From JBJXFE01 sp046153875 (GTDB lineage Bacteria > Planctomycetota > Phycisphaerae > Phycisphaerales > UBA1924), in assembly GCA_046153875.1 (NCBI GenBank), contig JBJXFE010000012.1, positions 1 to 64,000 on the forward strand: a stretch of 64,000 nt of DNA, in the 5' to 3' direction. A program made the translations under genes and the position numbers. The first letter of the stretch is position 1; each line of letters opens with the position of its first letter. Of the stretch, positions 26,914-37,576 are shown in pieces. Under the pieces are notes generated by a model. That model saw only the letters and a list, made by a program, of their open reading frames with translations. It had not been told where the DNA came from and ran no database searches.

Positions 26914-27369
26914 TCAGGCGGGCCGCACCAGGAAGATCTTCTGCCCGAACTCGACGGCCGAGCCGTTCGCGACGAGCACGCGGTCGATCACTCCGGCCCG
27001 CTCGGCCTTGATCTCGTTGAACACCTTCATCGCCTCGATGAGGCAGACGACGGTGTCCGGCGAGACCGCCGCGCCGACCGCGATGAACGGCTTGGAGTCC
27101 GGGTTGGGGGAGAGGTAGAGGGTGCCGACCATGGGCGAGGCGATGGCGGCCATCCCCGCGTCCGCGGCGGCCGGCGCGGGCCCGTTGTTGCCGGGGGCGT
27201 GGGCGGGCGGCGCCGCGATCGGCGGCGCGGGGTGGTGGGCGACGATGGGCACGCCCTGCGCCCCGCGCTTGATCGTCACGGTCTCGCTCTGGTCTTTGAG
27301 GTCCAGTTCGGAGAGGTCGTGGTCGACCATCAGCCGCACCAGCTCATTCAGCTTGCGGATGTCGATCAT
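26914..27369 (-). CDS. accB: Biotin carboxyl carrier protein of acetyl-CoA carboxylase
   Basis: The 151-residue protein has the N-terminal 'IRKLNELVRLMVDHDLSEL' helix typical of AccB, an Ala/Pro-rich hinge (about 45-72) and the C-terminal biotinyl domain with 'EAMKVFNEI', Lys115 being the biotinylated residue. It is followed by accC. Start 27369 lacks an evident Shine-Dalgarno sequence on this strand. The 227-base gap between it and the peptidase gene upstream is filled by an 8-bp-unit inverted repeat (27379-27595), which would form a large hairpin in any read-through transcript. Confidence 0.95.
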   Translation of the reverse strand: MIDIRKLNELVRLMVDHDLSELDLKDQSETVTIKRGAQGVPIVAHHPAPPIAAPPAHAPGNNGPAPAAADAGMAAIASPMVGTLYLSPNPDSKPFIAVGAAVSPDTVVCLIEAMKVFNEIKAERAGVIDRVLVANGSAVEFGQKIFLVRPA

Positions 27370-27378
27370 GGGAGGAAT

Positions 27379-27595
27379 CCAGAGACGGAGAGACGAAGAG
27401 ACAGAGAGACGGAGAGGGGCCGCGCCGGCCCCGCGTCGTTCAGTCCATCCACTACGTCGTTGCTCGGTCCCGCGATCATCAATACTGCCTTGACGCTCAC
27501 ACATCCAAACCCTGGTCCCCGCTTCCCTTCGTCTCTCCGTCTCTTCGTCTCTTCGTCTCTTCGTCTCTTCGTCTCTTCGTCTCTTCGTCTCTTCC
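27379..27595. repeat. AGAGACGN-unit inverted repeat between accB and the peptidase gene
   Basis: The left arm (27379-27417) holds about five 8-base units of type AGAGACGR; the right arm (27527-27595) holds about eight units of the complement (CGTCTCTT and CGTCTCTC). The arms can pair over about 35 bases with few mismatches. The 109-base centre has no recognised content. The right arm abuts the stop codon of the peptidase gene. Confidence 0.9.
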
Positions 27596-27596
27596 A

Positions 27597-28787
27597 CTAC
27601 AGCGTTGCCCACTTCAGGTCCTTCGGCATGGAGCAGAGATTCTCCGCCCCCGTCTCGGTGATCACATACTGGTCCTCGATGCGGATCCCGCCCTGGCCCG
27701 GCAGGTAGATCCCCGGCTCGACCGTGCACACGTGCCCGACCTCGAGGTTGATGGCGGGATAGAGCGGGTTGAGGTACGGCGGCTCCTTGCTCATGCCCAG
27801 GCCGTGCCCGAGGCCGTGCCCGAACTTGTCGCCGTAGCCGTGGCGGACGATGTGGGCCCGCGCGATCCCGTCGATGACGTGGGTGCTCTGCCCCGGGCCG
27901 AGCGCGGCGGCGGACATCTCCTGGGCGTCGAGGACGATCTTGTAGATCTCCGCGAACTTGTCGGGCCACTTGCGGAAGGCGAAGGTGCGCGTCATGTCGC
28001 CCTGGTAGCCCTGGAACGTCGCGCCCCAGTCGATGAGCAGGACCTTGTTGGGGGCGATCTTGACCTTGGCCGGTCGGTAGTGGGGGAGGGCTGCGTTGGC
28101 GCCGGTGGCGATGATCGACTGGAACCCGGGCTGCGAGGAGCCGCGGGACTTCATCTCGGCCTCGAGGCGGGCGGCGACCTCGAGCTCGGTCATGCCGGGC
28201 TTGAGCTTCGGGAGGACGGCGTCGAGGGCGTCCTGCTGGATCTTCAGGGCCGCGCGGATCAGCGGGATCTCGAAGGAGTCCTTGATGACGCGGAGCTTGC
28301 CGACGATGGGGTCGAGCGGCTTGACGCGCCCCTCGCCGACCATCGCCGAGAGGATGGTCATGTCCGCCACGGGCATGAACTCGGCCTGGACGCCGACGCG
28401 CCCGGCGTGGACCTGTCGGATGACGTCGGCCGCGGCGTCGAGGATGGGCCGCTTGCGCATGTACACATCGCATAAGGAGCGCTGCGGGTTGAGCTCCTCG
28501 TCGTAGCGGAAGTCGCTGATGACGACGGGGCGGGCTGGGCCGACGAGCAGGTAGCTCTCGCCGCCGAGGAACCCGGTCAGGTAGCCCACGTCGATCGGGT
28601 TGGTGACGAGGCAGTGGTCGACGCCTGCGCGGGTCATCAGCGCCCGGAGCCGCTCCATCCGGCCCGGGTAGGGGGTGGTCGGCGGCCTGGGCTTCGAGGG
28701 CTTCGGCGGGGCGGCGCTGACCTTGACGGGCGCGGGGCGTTTGGAACGCGCGGCCGGCTTCTTCTTCCTCGTGAGCGTCGCGGGCAT
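27597..28787 (-). CDS. Xaa-Pro aminopeptidase-like M24 metallopeptidase
   Basis: The 396-residue protein has a creatinase-type N-terminal domain ('MTRAGVDHCLVTNPIDVGYLTGF' region) and a C-terminal pita-bread M24 domain with the five metal ligands visible: Asp in 'LIDWGATFQG', Asp in 'QGDMTRTF', His in 'GHGLGHGLG', Glu in 'VEPGIY' and Glu in 'IEDQYVI'. It removes N-terminal residues next to proline, or a related cut. The first 40 residues are Lys/Pro/Ala-rich and probably disordered. An in-frame ATG at 28799 is an alternative start; neither has a clear ribosome binding site. Position upstream of accB matches the pepP-accB order seen in many bacteria, often together with an EF-P gene, which is absent here. 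Confidence 0.9.
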   Translation of the reverse strand: MPATLTRKKKPAARSKRPAPVKVSAAPPKPSKPRPPTTPYPGRMERLRALMTRAGVDHCLVTNPIDVGYLTGFLGGESYLLVGPARPVVISDFRYDEELNPQRSLCDVYMRKRPILDAAADVIRQVHAGRVGVQAEFMPVADMTILSAMVGEGRVKPLDPIVGKLRVIKDSFEIPLIRAALKIQQDALDAVLPKLKPGMTELEVAARLEAEMKSRGSSQPGFQSIIATGANAALPHYRPAKVKIAPNKVLLIDWGATFQGYQGDMTRTFAFRKWPDKFAEIYKIVLDAQEMSAAALGPGQSTHVIDGIARAHIVRHGYGDKFGHGLGHGLGMSKEPPYLNPLYPAINLEVGHVCTVEPGIYLPGQGGIRIEDQYVITETGAENLCSMPKDLKWATL

Positions 28788-28877
28788 GAAGGGGGGCATG
28801 ATACCGCGGTGGTCGCTGTCGGGTAGGGACCCGTACACCGTGCGATCAGGGTGACGGTCTGTCGGTAGACTCGGGTG

Positions 28878-30479
28878 ATGACGCGGCGGACGAGAACCAG
28901 CGCGCGGGCGGCGACCATCCTGGTCGTGATCGTCGCCGCGAGCGTGGGGTTCCCGGCGGTCATGGCCGCGTGGGGGGCGCTTCAGGCGTCTGGCGCCGTG
29001 GTTCCCGAGTCCGCGACGGTTTCGGCGGCCGTGGATTGGGCGCGGCTCGGGTGGACGGTGCTCACGGCGGGACTGATCGGCGCGCTGGCGTCGGCGTGCG
29101 CGTGGCCCGCGGCGTGGGCGGCGCGATCGCTTTCGGCGCGGTGGTTCGTGCTGCTGCTGGTGCCGATGCTGATGCCCAGCTACCTGGCGTACATCGGGTG
29201 GAGCGAGCTGCGCGCGCCGCGCACGCCGCTGGGCAACTGGCTCATGGACGCGGGCGGGGGCGAGGTCGGGGCGAACTGGCGGCCCGCGGCGGCGGCCCGG
29301 GCGTCGGCGGTCCTCGGGCTTGTGCTCTGGTCGTGGCCTCTGGCGACGCTGATCCTGTCCGCGCAGGTCCGGGGAATCGACCGCGGGGTGCTGGAGGCTC
29401 TGCGGCTGGAACGCGCGTCGGCGTGGCGGCGCGGGCTCACGCTCGTGGCGATGACGCGCTCGGGCCTGGTGGCGGGGGCCGCGGCCGTGACGTTGCTCAT
29501 GCTCGGGTCGGCCGTGCCGATGCACCTGGCGCAGTTCGAGACGTACGCGATCAAGCTGTGGTTCCTGCTGGACCTGACGCCGGTGGAGCGGCACGCGCGT
29601 GTCTGGCTGGCGGCGTGGCCGCTGGTCGTGCTGGCGGCGGGGGCGGGGTTGTGGATCGGGCGGCGGGCGGCGGGCGGCGGCGAGCCGGGCGATCCCGGGC
29701 TCGAACCGGTGCGTGGACACGATCGTGCGGGGTGGGTCGCGATCGTCGCGACGATGGTGCTCTGGCTCGCGTCGGTCGGCGTGCCGCTGGAGCTGATGCG
29801 GAGGAACCTGGAAGGGCCGCGCGACTTGCGGTTGTTCTGGAACACGCATGCGCAGGCGTTCGCGGTCAGCGGCTCGGTGGCCGCGGTCGTCGCTGTGCTG
29901 GGTGTTGTCATCGCAGCGGCGGTGTGGATCGGTCTCGGACCGTGGCGTGGCGGGAGCGTCGCGCGGGGCGTGACGCGGGCGGCGGTCGTCGTCCTCCTGG
30001 TCGCGGGTTTGCTGCCGGGAATCCTGATCGGCTCGGCGAGCGCCGCGGCGTGGAACCGCACGGGGCTCAACTCACCGGCGATCGGGCTCGGGGCGGTGGT
30101 TCTGGCGCACGCCGCGCGGCTCGGGTTCGTCGCGGCGCTCGTCGGGGCGTGGGCGTGGCGGATGGAGAGCGCCGAGCGGCGGGAGATGCGGGCGCTGGAC
30201 GGTGGAGATTCGTTCGCCGGGTGGTTCCGGGGCGCGCTGCCGACGCAGCTCGGGCCCGTACTCTCTGTCGGTGTCGCTGTGGGCCTGCTGAGCTTCCACG
30301 AGATCGAGGCGGCGGTCATGCTCCAGCCGCCGGGCCTGGGCAGCTTCCCGCTCCAGATGCTGCAGCTTCTGCACTACAACCGGATGGGGGACCTCTCGGC
30401 GGGGGTGGTGCTGGTGGGCGGGTGCGGTTTGGCGGCGGCCGCGTTGGTGGTGGTGCTGGCGGGAATCCGGCGGCGGTAG
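28878..30479 (+). CDS. Fe3+-type ABC permease, second copy, with weak EAA loops
   Basis: A 533-residue protein with about 12 membrane segments in two permease halves, like FbpB-type transporters. The first EAA-like loop reads 'GVLEALRLERASAWRRGLT' and the second 'REMRALDGGDSFAGWFRGA'; both lack the invariant Gly-containing core 'AA---G' seen in the permease at 11977. It may therefore couple poorly to, or differently with, an ATPase. No ATP-binding or solute-binding protein gene is adjacent. A GTG immediately upstream (28875) is an alternative start. The next gene, 140 bases on, is an NHL lipoprotein. Confidence 0.75.
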   Translation: MTRRTRTSARAATILVVIVAASVGFPAVMAAWGALQASGAVVPESATVSAAVDWARLGWTVLTAGLIGALASACAWPAAWAARSLSARWFVLLLVPMLMPSYLAYIGWSELRAPRTPLGNWLMDAGGGEVGANWRPAAAARASAVLGLVLWSWPLATLILSAQVRGIDRGVLEALRLERASAWRRGLTLVAMTRSGLVAGAAAVTLLMLGSAVPMHLAQFETYAIKLWFLLDLTPVERHARVWLAAWPLVVLAAGAGLWIGRRAAGGGEPGDPGLEPVRGHDRAGWVAIVATMVLWLASVGVPLELMRRNLEGPRDLRLFWNTHAQAFAVSGSVAAVVAVLGVVIAAAVWIGLGPWRGGSVARGVTRAAVVVLLVAGLLPGILIGSASAAAWNRTGLNSPAIGLGAVVLAHAARLGFVAALVGAWAWRMESAERREMRALDGGDSFAGWFRGALPTQLGPVLSVGVAVGLLSFHEIEAAVMLQPPGLGSFPLQMLQLLHYNRMGDLSAGVVLVGGCGLAAAALVVVLAGIRRR

Positions 30480-30619
30480 CGCACCGCGGCGGGTCGGGCG
30501 TCGTATCGGTGGTCGGCCCGATCGGGCGAAACAGGTCTGAACTCATCCACGGGTCTGAACCGGCCCCCATGTATGCTGGTAGAAGTCTGGCTGTGAATCT
30601 GGAACCGGAGCGAACCCGG

Positions 30620-31750
30620 ATGCACCGATCGCGCGATGCGCGCACGCCCCCCCGACTCATCGCCCGATCGACGCCCGGACGTGCCGTTGTGTTCTCCGCG
30701 CTCGTGGCGGTCGTGATCGCAGGGCTCGGCGGGTGTTCCACGCGCGACGAGACGGCGGCGGTGTCGGGCGGGACGCCGGTCGTGTGCGAGTTCGGCGGGC
30801 GCGGGATGTCGCCCGGACGCCTGGCGCAGCCGCGCGCCATCGACGCGGACGATCGGTCGGTGTGGGTGATCGACAAGTCGGCGCGGGTGCAGCGGCTCGA
30901 GCCCGCGACGGGCGGCGTGCTCGCCTCGTGGACCATGCCGGACTACGCGCTCGGCAAACCCACGGGCGTGACGATCGCGGTCGGGCCGCGGGCGGGCGCG
31001 GACGGCGGGCCCGAGCAGGGCGTGTACATCCCCGACACGCACTATCACCGTGTGATGGTGTACGCGGCGCCGCCGAGCGCGCAGGCCGAACCGGAGTTGC
31101 TGGCGAGTTTCGGCAGCTTCGGCACTGACCCGGGGGAGTTCATCTACCCGACGGATGTGGCGGTGCTGCCGGCGGCCGACGGGTGGGTCGAGCGCGTGTA
31201 CGTGAGCGAGTACGGCGGGAACGACCGCGTGAGCGTGTTCGACGCGGCGTACCGGTTCCTGTTTTCGTTCGGCGTCTCCCGCGGTACGGATGCGGCGCTC
31301 GCCGCCGGGCCCGACGCGGTCGAGTTTGATCGTCCGCAGTCGATCGCGCTCGACGTGCCGCGCCGGCGTCTGATCGTGGCGGATGCCTGCGATCACCGCC
31401 TGGGTGTGTTCGACCTTGATGGGCGGCTGGTCCGCTGGATCGGCTCTCGTGAGACCGGCGGGCGCGAACCCGGGCGCTTCAACTACCCTTACGGCCTGGC
31501 GTTATGCCCGGACGGCACGGTGCTCGTGGCGGAGTTCGGGAACCACCGCGTGCAGCGGATTGACGTGGAGTCGGGCGCGAGCCTGGGCGTGTTCGGCGCG
31601 ATGGGGCGGGGCCACGGGCAGGTGCTCAACCCCTGGGGCGTGGCGTTGATCGGGCCGACCGCGTACGTCCTGGACACGGGCAACTGCCGTGTGCTGGGGC
31701 TCGACCTTTCACGAGCGGCACGCCTGGCCGATGGGGGCGCCGCGCGGTGA
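30620..31750 (+). CDS. NHL-repeat lipoprotein
   Basis: A 376-residue protein with a lipoprotein signal (lipobox LGGC near residue 40) and a chain of NHL-type beta-propeller repeats: 'GRLAQPRAIDADDRSVWVID', 'GEFIYPTDVAVLP', 'FDRPQSIALDVPRRRLIVAD', 'GRFNYPYGLALCPDGTVLVAE' and 'VLNPWGVALIG', giving about five blades. These bind proteins or carbohydrates outside the membrane. ATG 30620 has GGAG upstream; an ATG at 30569 is less likely. Its stop overlaps the start of the VWA protein gene (GTGA), so it opens that operon. Confidence 0.8.
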   Translation: MHRSRDARTPPRLIARSTPGRAVVFSALVAVVIAGLGGCSTRDETAAVSGGTPVVCEFGGRGMSPGRLAQPRAIDADDRSVWVIDKSARVQRLEPATGGVLASWTMPDYALGKPTGVTIAVGPRAGADGGPEQGVYIPDTHYHRVMVYAAPPSAQAEPELLASFGSFGTDPGEFIYPTDVAVLPAADGWVERVYVSEYGGNDRVSVFDAAYRFLFSFGVSRGTDAALAAGPDAVEFDRPQSIALDVPRRRLIVADACDHRLGVFDLDGRLVRWIGSRETGGREPGRFNYPYGLALCPDGTVLVAEFGNHRVQRIDVESGASLGVFGAMGRGHGQVLNPWGVALIGPTAYVLDTGNCRVLGLDLSRAARLADGGAAR

Positions 31751-34700
31751 CGCCCGTCGAGACCACAACCCTGGCCGCCCTCGTCGCGGGGCCGATCCAG
31801 TTCGAGACGCCGGTGTGGCTGTGGCTCATCCCGGTCGGGTGGGCGCTGACGGTGTGGATCGGGCGGCGTTCGCTCTCGGGGATGGCGACGGCGACGCGCC
31901 GGGTGGCGCTGGTGGTGCGGCTGATTGTTCTCGCGCTGCTCGCGGGGGCGATGGCCGAGCCGCAGTGGCGCGACGAATCGAAGAGCGTGGACGTGTCGGT
32001 GGTGCTCGACGCGAGCCGGTCGATCCCGCGCGACCGGCAGGACCAGGCCGTCGCGTACGTGCAGGATGCGCGCACGCTGAGCGCCAAGCCCGAGGACGGG
32101 CTGAACGTGCTGACCGTCGCGGTCAACGCGTACGTCACGTCGCTCTCGACGACGAAGGGCGGTGTGGTCGAGCGCGGGTTCGTCGGCTCGGCCGAGGGGA
32201 CGAACCTGGCGGGGGGCGTGCGGCTGGCGCTGGCCGTCAAACCGCAGGACGCTGCGTACCGCGTGCTGCTGGTGACCGACGGCAACGAGACGGTGGGGAG
32301 CCTGCTGGAGGCGGCCGAGGCGGCGAAGGCGGCGGGCGTGCCGATCGACGTGCTGCCGGTGGTCTATTCGTTCGACAACGAGATCATCGTCGATCAGGTG
32401 GTGACGCCCGCGACGGCCCGCCTGGGCGAGACGATCAACGTCAAGGTCGTGATCGACGCGACGAAGGCAGCGCGCGGGCGGCTGACGCTCCTGATGCGCG
32501 GCGAGCCGATCGACCTCGACCCCGCGACGGAGGGGTACGCGGTCGAACTGGCGGTCCCCGCGGGGCGGAGCGTCCACTCCGTGCCGGTGAAGCTCGACCG
32601 GGCCGTGCCGCAGGAGTTCGAGGCGGTCTTCGAGCCGTCCGGCGGCCAGGACCGGATCACGGAGAACAACAGGGCGCTGGCGGTGACGTTCGTGGCGGGC
32701 GAGGGGCGTGTGCTGGTGGTGGGGGACAACCCGGACGAGTACGAACCGCTGGTGGCCGCCCTCTCGGAGGCGAAGATCGGGACGGAGATCATCGGCCCCG
32801 AGCAGTTCCCCACGAGCCTCAAGGACCTGACGGCCTACGACGCGATCGTGCTCGTGAACCGTCCGGCCTACGACTTCAGCCACCAGACGCAGCAGGACCT
32901 GCGGCAGTATGTCCACGACCTGGGCGGCGGGCTGGTGATGGTGGGCGGGGATGAGGCGTTCGGCGCGGGCGGGTGGATCGGGACGCCGCTGGAGGACGCC
33001 CTGCCGATCCGGCTCGACCCGCCGCAGAAGCGTCAGATGCCGCGCGGGGCGCTGGCCCTCGTCATGCACTCGATCGAGATGCCCGACGGGGTGCACTACG
33101 GGATGAAAACGGCCGAGGCGGCGGTGGACGCGCTGTCGCGCCTGGACCTGGCCGGGATTGTCGAGTTTGACCCGCGCGCGGGCGGGGCGGCCTGGGTGCA
33201 CCGCATGGCGGAAGTGGGGGACACGTCGGCGATCAAGCGGTCGATCCGCAACCTGACGTTCGGCGACATGCCCGACTTCGCCCCTTCGATGGAGCTGGCC
33301 CTTCAGGGGCTGATGGGCGAGGAGGCCGGCGCGAAGCACATGATCATGGTGTCGGACGGCGACCCGTCGCCGCCCTCGACCAAGCTGCTCCAGCAGTTCA
33401 AGAAGGCCAAGATCACGATCAGCACCGTGGGCGTCTATCCGCACTCGGGGATGGACACGCGGCGGCTGCAGGACATCGCGCAGGCCACGGGCGGGCGGCA
33501 CTACGACGTGAACACCGCGGGCGGGCTGGCGACGATCCACCAGATCTTCATCAAGGAAGCCCAGACGGTGAAGCGGTCGTTGATCTGGGAGGGGGACCCT
33601 TTCTCGCCCGCGATCGTCCCGCTGCCGATCGACTCCATGCGAGGGATCACGGCGGTGCCGCCGATCAAGGGGTACGTCGTCGCGGCCGACCGCGACGGGC
33701 CGGTCTTTGTGACGCTCCGCGGCAAGGAGAACGACCCGATCCTGGCGTCGTGGCAGCATGGGTTGGGGCGCGTGGTGACGTTCACCAGCGACGCGAGCAC
33801 GCGCTGGGCGTCGTCGTGGGTCGCGTGGGGGCAGTTCCGCCAGTTCTGGGAGCAGCACCTGCGCTGGGCGATGCGCCCGAGCGGGTCGGCCGACGCGCGC
33901 GTCATCACCGAGAAGGACGGGGACCGCACGCGGGTGATCGTCGAGCTGACTGACACCACGGGGGATCGGCTCAACTTCGCGCGGTTCGACGCCCGCGTGG
34001 CGCTTCCCGACGGCACGGGCAAGGACCTGGAGCTGCGCGAGCTGGGCATGGGGCGGTACGAGGGGACGTTCGACAGTTCGCTGCCGGGCTCGTACATGGT
34101 CACGCTGGGGTATGCCGCGCCGCGGCCGCAGGGGACGGAAGGCGAGCCGATCAAGGGCACGGTGATGGCGGCCGTCACGCGCCCGTTCGCCGATGAGTTC
34201 CGGGCACTGTCGGACAACCGGCCGCTGCTGGAGCAGGTGGCGGCGATGACGGGCGGTCGCGTGCTCAGCGGGACTCCGGCGGCCGACGACCTGTGGCGGC
34301 GCGAAGGGCTGACGATGCCGGTGGCGGCCACGCCCGCGTGGCTGCTGTTCGCGCTCCTGGGGATCGGCATGTTCCTCGCGGACGTGGGCGTGCGGCGGGT
34401 CCGGATCGACCTGCGGGCGATGGCGCAGGCGCTGGCCGGGGGGCTGCGCCGCGGCAAGGTCAAGGCCGGCGCGCAGATGGACGCGCTCCGAGCCGCGAGA
34501 GAGGCTGCGAAGGCGACGATGGTGGACCGCGCCCGGAGCACGGCCGAGCCGTCGGGCGCAGCGCCGCCGAACCCGCTCGCGCCGAGCGTGAAGGCGACCG
34601 CCTCGGTCAAGTTCGAGGCGTCGGCCGAGCAGCTCAAGCGCAAGGCCGCGCCGATCGTGGACGAGGCCGGAGCGCCGCCCGCGCCGACGACGATGGAAGC

Positions 34701-34794
34701 GACCCCGAAGCAGGAGACCGTGAGCAAGGACGAAGGGCTTTCGCGGTTGATGAAGGCGAAGCGACGTGCCCAGGACGAAATGAAAGACGAGTGA
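31747..34794 (+). CDS. Membrane protein with VWA and glutamine-amidotransferase-like domains
   Basis: A 1015-residue inner-membrane protein. Two N-terminal membrane segments (about 22-38 and 52-70) are followed by a VWA domain with the metal-binding DxSxS motif ('VVLDASRSI', Asp88-Ser90-Ser92) and 'LLVTDGNE'. Next come beta domains, a GATase-like segment ('LGGGLVMVGGDEAFGAGG', about 390-415, no catalytic Cys seen), a second VWA-like segment ('KHMIMVSDGDPSPPS') and a C-terminal membrane helix (about 860-880) with a long charged tail. This architecture is common in planctomycete MoxR clusters. It starts with GTG overlapping the previous stop. A T-tailed hairpin separates it from moxR. Confidence 0.85.
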   Translation: MTPVETTTLAALVAGPIQFETPVWLWLIPVGWALTVWIGRRSLSGMATATRRVALVVRLIVLALLAGAMAEPQWRDESKSVDVSVVLDASRSIPRDRQDQAVAYVQDARTLSAKPEDGLNVLTVAVNAYVTSLSTTKGGVVERGFVGSAEGTNLAGGVRLALAVKPQDAAYRVLLVTDGNETVGSLLEAAEAAKAAGVPIDVLPVVYSFDNEIIVDQVVTPATARLGETINVKVVIDATKAARGRLTLLMRGEPIDLDPATEGYAVELAVPAGRSVHSVPVKLDRAVPQEFEAVFEPSGGQDRITENNRALAVTFVAGEGRVLVVGDNPDEYEPLVAALSEAKIGTEIIGPEQFPTSLKDLTAYDAIVLVNRPAYDFSHQTQQDLRQYVHDLGGGLVMVGGDEAFGAGGWIGTPLEDALPIRLDPPQKRQMPRGALALVMHSIEMPDGVHYGMKTAEAAVDALSRLDLAGIVEFDPRAGGAAWVHRMAEVGDTSAIKRSIRNLTFGDMPDFAPSMELALQGLMGEEAGAKHMIMVSDGDPSPPSTKLLQQFKKAKITISTVGVYPHSGMDTRRLQDIAQATGGRHYDVNTAGGLATIHQIFIKEAQTVKRSLIWEGDPFSPAIVPLPIDSMRGITAVPPIKGYVVAADRDGPVFVTLRGKENDPILASWQHGLGRVVTFTSDASTRWASSWVAWGQFRQFWEQHLRWAMRPSGSADARVITEKDGDRTRVIVELTDTTGDRLNFARFDARVALPDGTGKDLELRELGMGRYEGTFDSSLPGSYMVTLGYAAPRPQGTEGEPIKGTVMAAVTRPFADEFRALSDNRPLLEQVAAMTGGRVLSGTPAADDLWRREGLTMPVAATPAWLLFALLGIGMFLADVGVRRVRIDLRAMAQALAGGLRRGKVKAGAQMDALRAAREAAKATMVDRARSTAEPSGAAPPNPLAPSVKATASVKFEASAEQLKRKAAPIVDEAGAPPAPTTMEATPKQETVSKDEGLSRLMKAKRRAQDEMKDE

Positions 34795-34802
34795 AAACGG
34801 AT

Positions 34803-34901
34803 GCAACCACAGAGCACACAGAGCACACAGAGACCACAGAGCGGGGAAGGTGACGGGGCGCCGCTCTCTGTGCTCTCTGTGTGCTCTGTGGTTGCCTTTT
34901 T
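34803..34901. repeat. CACAGAG-unit hairpin with T5 between VWA gene and moxR
   Basis: The left arm 34803-34823 (starts GCAACCACAGAGCACACAG) and the right arm 34875-34895 are perfect reverse complements over 21 bases. Extra CACAGAG units extend the pairing inward. The stem is followed at 34897-34901 by TTTTT, so in plus-strand RNA it looks like an intrinsic terminator or attenuator. It starts eight bases after the VWA stop and ends 22 bases before the moxR start. Confidence 0.88.
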
Positions 34902-34923
34902 CCCGACCACGCAGGAGTGATCC

Positions 34924-35973
<1,050 letters not shown>

Positions 35974-35990
35974 CTCTCTGGAGAAGAGCC

Positions 35991-37538
35991 ATGGTGCAGA
36001 CGAACTCGACGTATCGGCGCACTTCGGCGTTGTGGATGGCCGCTGGGGTGATCGCTTCCCAGGCGTTCGGGCACGGGATCATCCCCCGGGACACCCCGAT
36101 CGAACGCGTCGTCGAAAACCTGGAGGCGAGGATTGCGGAGCACCCGGAGGACGCCGAGGCGCACTACATCCTCGGGCGTGCGCACGCGCTGGTGTACGAG
36201 TACAAAGACAAGAACGTCCGGATGTGGGCGATCGGCCTTTCCAGAGCGTCCGAGCCGGCACCGGACGGGTGGCAGAAGAGGCTCGCCGATCCCGGGGCGC
36301 CGGTTCCACCGACTCAGGACGAACTGAGGAAGCACCTCGTCGAAGCGATCATCCATCTCAACACGGCGATCGAGAAGGACGATTCGCGGGCGAAGTACCA
36401 CCTCGCACTCGCGTCGGTGCTGGAGGCGGGCTTCGCGGTCGCCGGTCAACTCGACGTGTTTCCCCGATGCCCGGTGGGGGGCGCCGTTGAGCATGGAGAC
36501 GAGCGGCACAGGGAAATGGTGGAAGGACTTCCGGGGACGCTGGATCAGGTCCGTGGGGCCATACGGGGTCACTCGTGGGAGGGAGAAGGACCATCACCTA
36601 GGGATCAAGTGGTTTCACTGCTGCACGAGGTGCTCCACGGTGCGGTTCCGGATCGCGCGAAGTTGGCGCGACAGATCCTCGCCGAGGACTGGCGCGAGCA
36701 GATCACCGAGGAGTACTTCCGCGCGATGTCGCTCGCTCTGCCGGTCGACGGGAAAGCGAGTGAAAAACCGATGTGGGGGAGCATCGAAGACTGGGTGGCG
36801 TACGAAGCCGGTACGAGCTACGTCAAGGCGGTGGAGGCGAGACGCGCCCGCGACGATGAGCGAGTACGTCTGGCCGTCGCGAAGGCCACCGTGCGGGCGT
36901 TCGACGATCTGCCCCTGCCGAACGGCATCACGCCCATCGTCTTCCGGCTGAAGGAATCAGAGTCTCTCGGTGCGCTCCTCGACGCGGAGCGCACGACCGG
37001 ATTCGACCTCGACGGATCCGGGCGAGCGCTCCGGTGGCCGTGGGTTCAGCCCGATACGGCGATTCTCGTCTGGGATCCGCGGCGCACCGGGCGCGTGACT
37101 TCGGGACGCCAGCTGTTCGGCAGCGTGAGCTGGTGGCTTTTCTTCCGCAACGGGTACGAGGCTCTCGACGCCCTCGACGACAGCCGGGACGGCGAGCTTT
37201 CCGGCGAGGAACTCCGTGGCTTGTCGCTCTGGTTTGATCGTGATTCCGACGGCGTGTCGGGTCCCGGAGAGGTAATCCCGATCGGGGAGTTCGGGGTCGT
37301 CGCGCTCTCGACCACGTTCACAGGATTCGACGGTGCCTCACCCATGAACAGTACCGGACTCCGGCTCGCGGATGGGCGCGTGCTTCCGACGTACGACTGG
37401 GTGGTCGGGCCGAGGGAGTCCGCTGCTGATTCCGCGTTCGACGACGCCTGGATCGTGGTTTCCTTCCTGGGCCTGCTCGGCATGCCTTCCGTCGTCGGGC
37501 TGCTTGACCGAGTTCGTCCGGCAAATGGTCTCCGCTGA
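35991..37538 (+). CDS. Exported TPR protein with EF-hand-like loops
   Basis: A 515-residue protein with a signal peptide (about 1-27), a TPR-like helical region ('AHYILGRAHALVYEYKDK', 'HLNTAIEKDDSRAKYHLAL') and, near the C-terminus, two DxDxDG-type calcium loops ('DDSRDGELSGEEL', 'DRDSDGVSGPGEV'), followed by a C-terminal hydrophobic stretch that could be a membrane anchor. It interrupts the usual moxR-DUF58 order and its codon composition looks slightly less GC-extreme than its neighbours, so it may be an insertion. Ribosome binding site GGAGAAG precedes ATG 35991 by six bases. Function unknown. Confidence 0.65.
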   Translation: MVQTNSTYRRTSALWMAAGVIASQAFGHGIIPRDTPIERVVENLEARIAEHPEDAEAHYILGRAHALVYEYKDKNVRMWAIGLSRASEPAPDGWQKRLADPGAPVPPTQDELRKHLVEAIIHLNTAIEKDDSRAKYHLALASVLEAGFAVAGQLDVFPRCPVGGAVEHGDERHREMVEGLPGTLDQVRGAIRGHSWEGEGPSPRDQVVSLLHEVLHGAVPDRAKLARQILAEDWREQITEEYFRAMSLALPVDGKASEKPMWGSIEDWVAYEAGTSYVKAVEARRARDDERVRLAVAKATVRAFDDLPLPNGITPIVFRLKESESLGALLDAERTTGFDLDGSGRALRWPWVQPDTAILVWDPRRTGRVTSGRQLFGSVSWWLFFRNGYEALDALDDSRDGELSGEELRGLSLWFDRDSDGVSGPGEVIPIGEFGVVALSTTFTGFDGASPMNSTGLRLADGRVLPTYDWVVGPRESAADSAFDDAWIVVSFLGLLGMPSVVGLLDRVRPANGLR

Positions 37539-37576
37539 TTCCTCAGAGTGATCTTGCGACGTTTGCCCGCCGCTTG

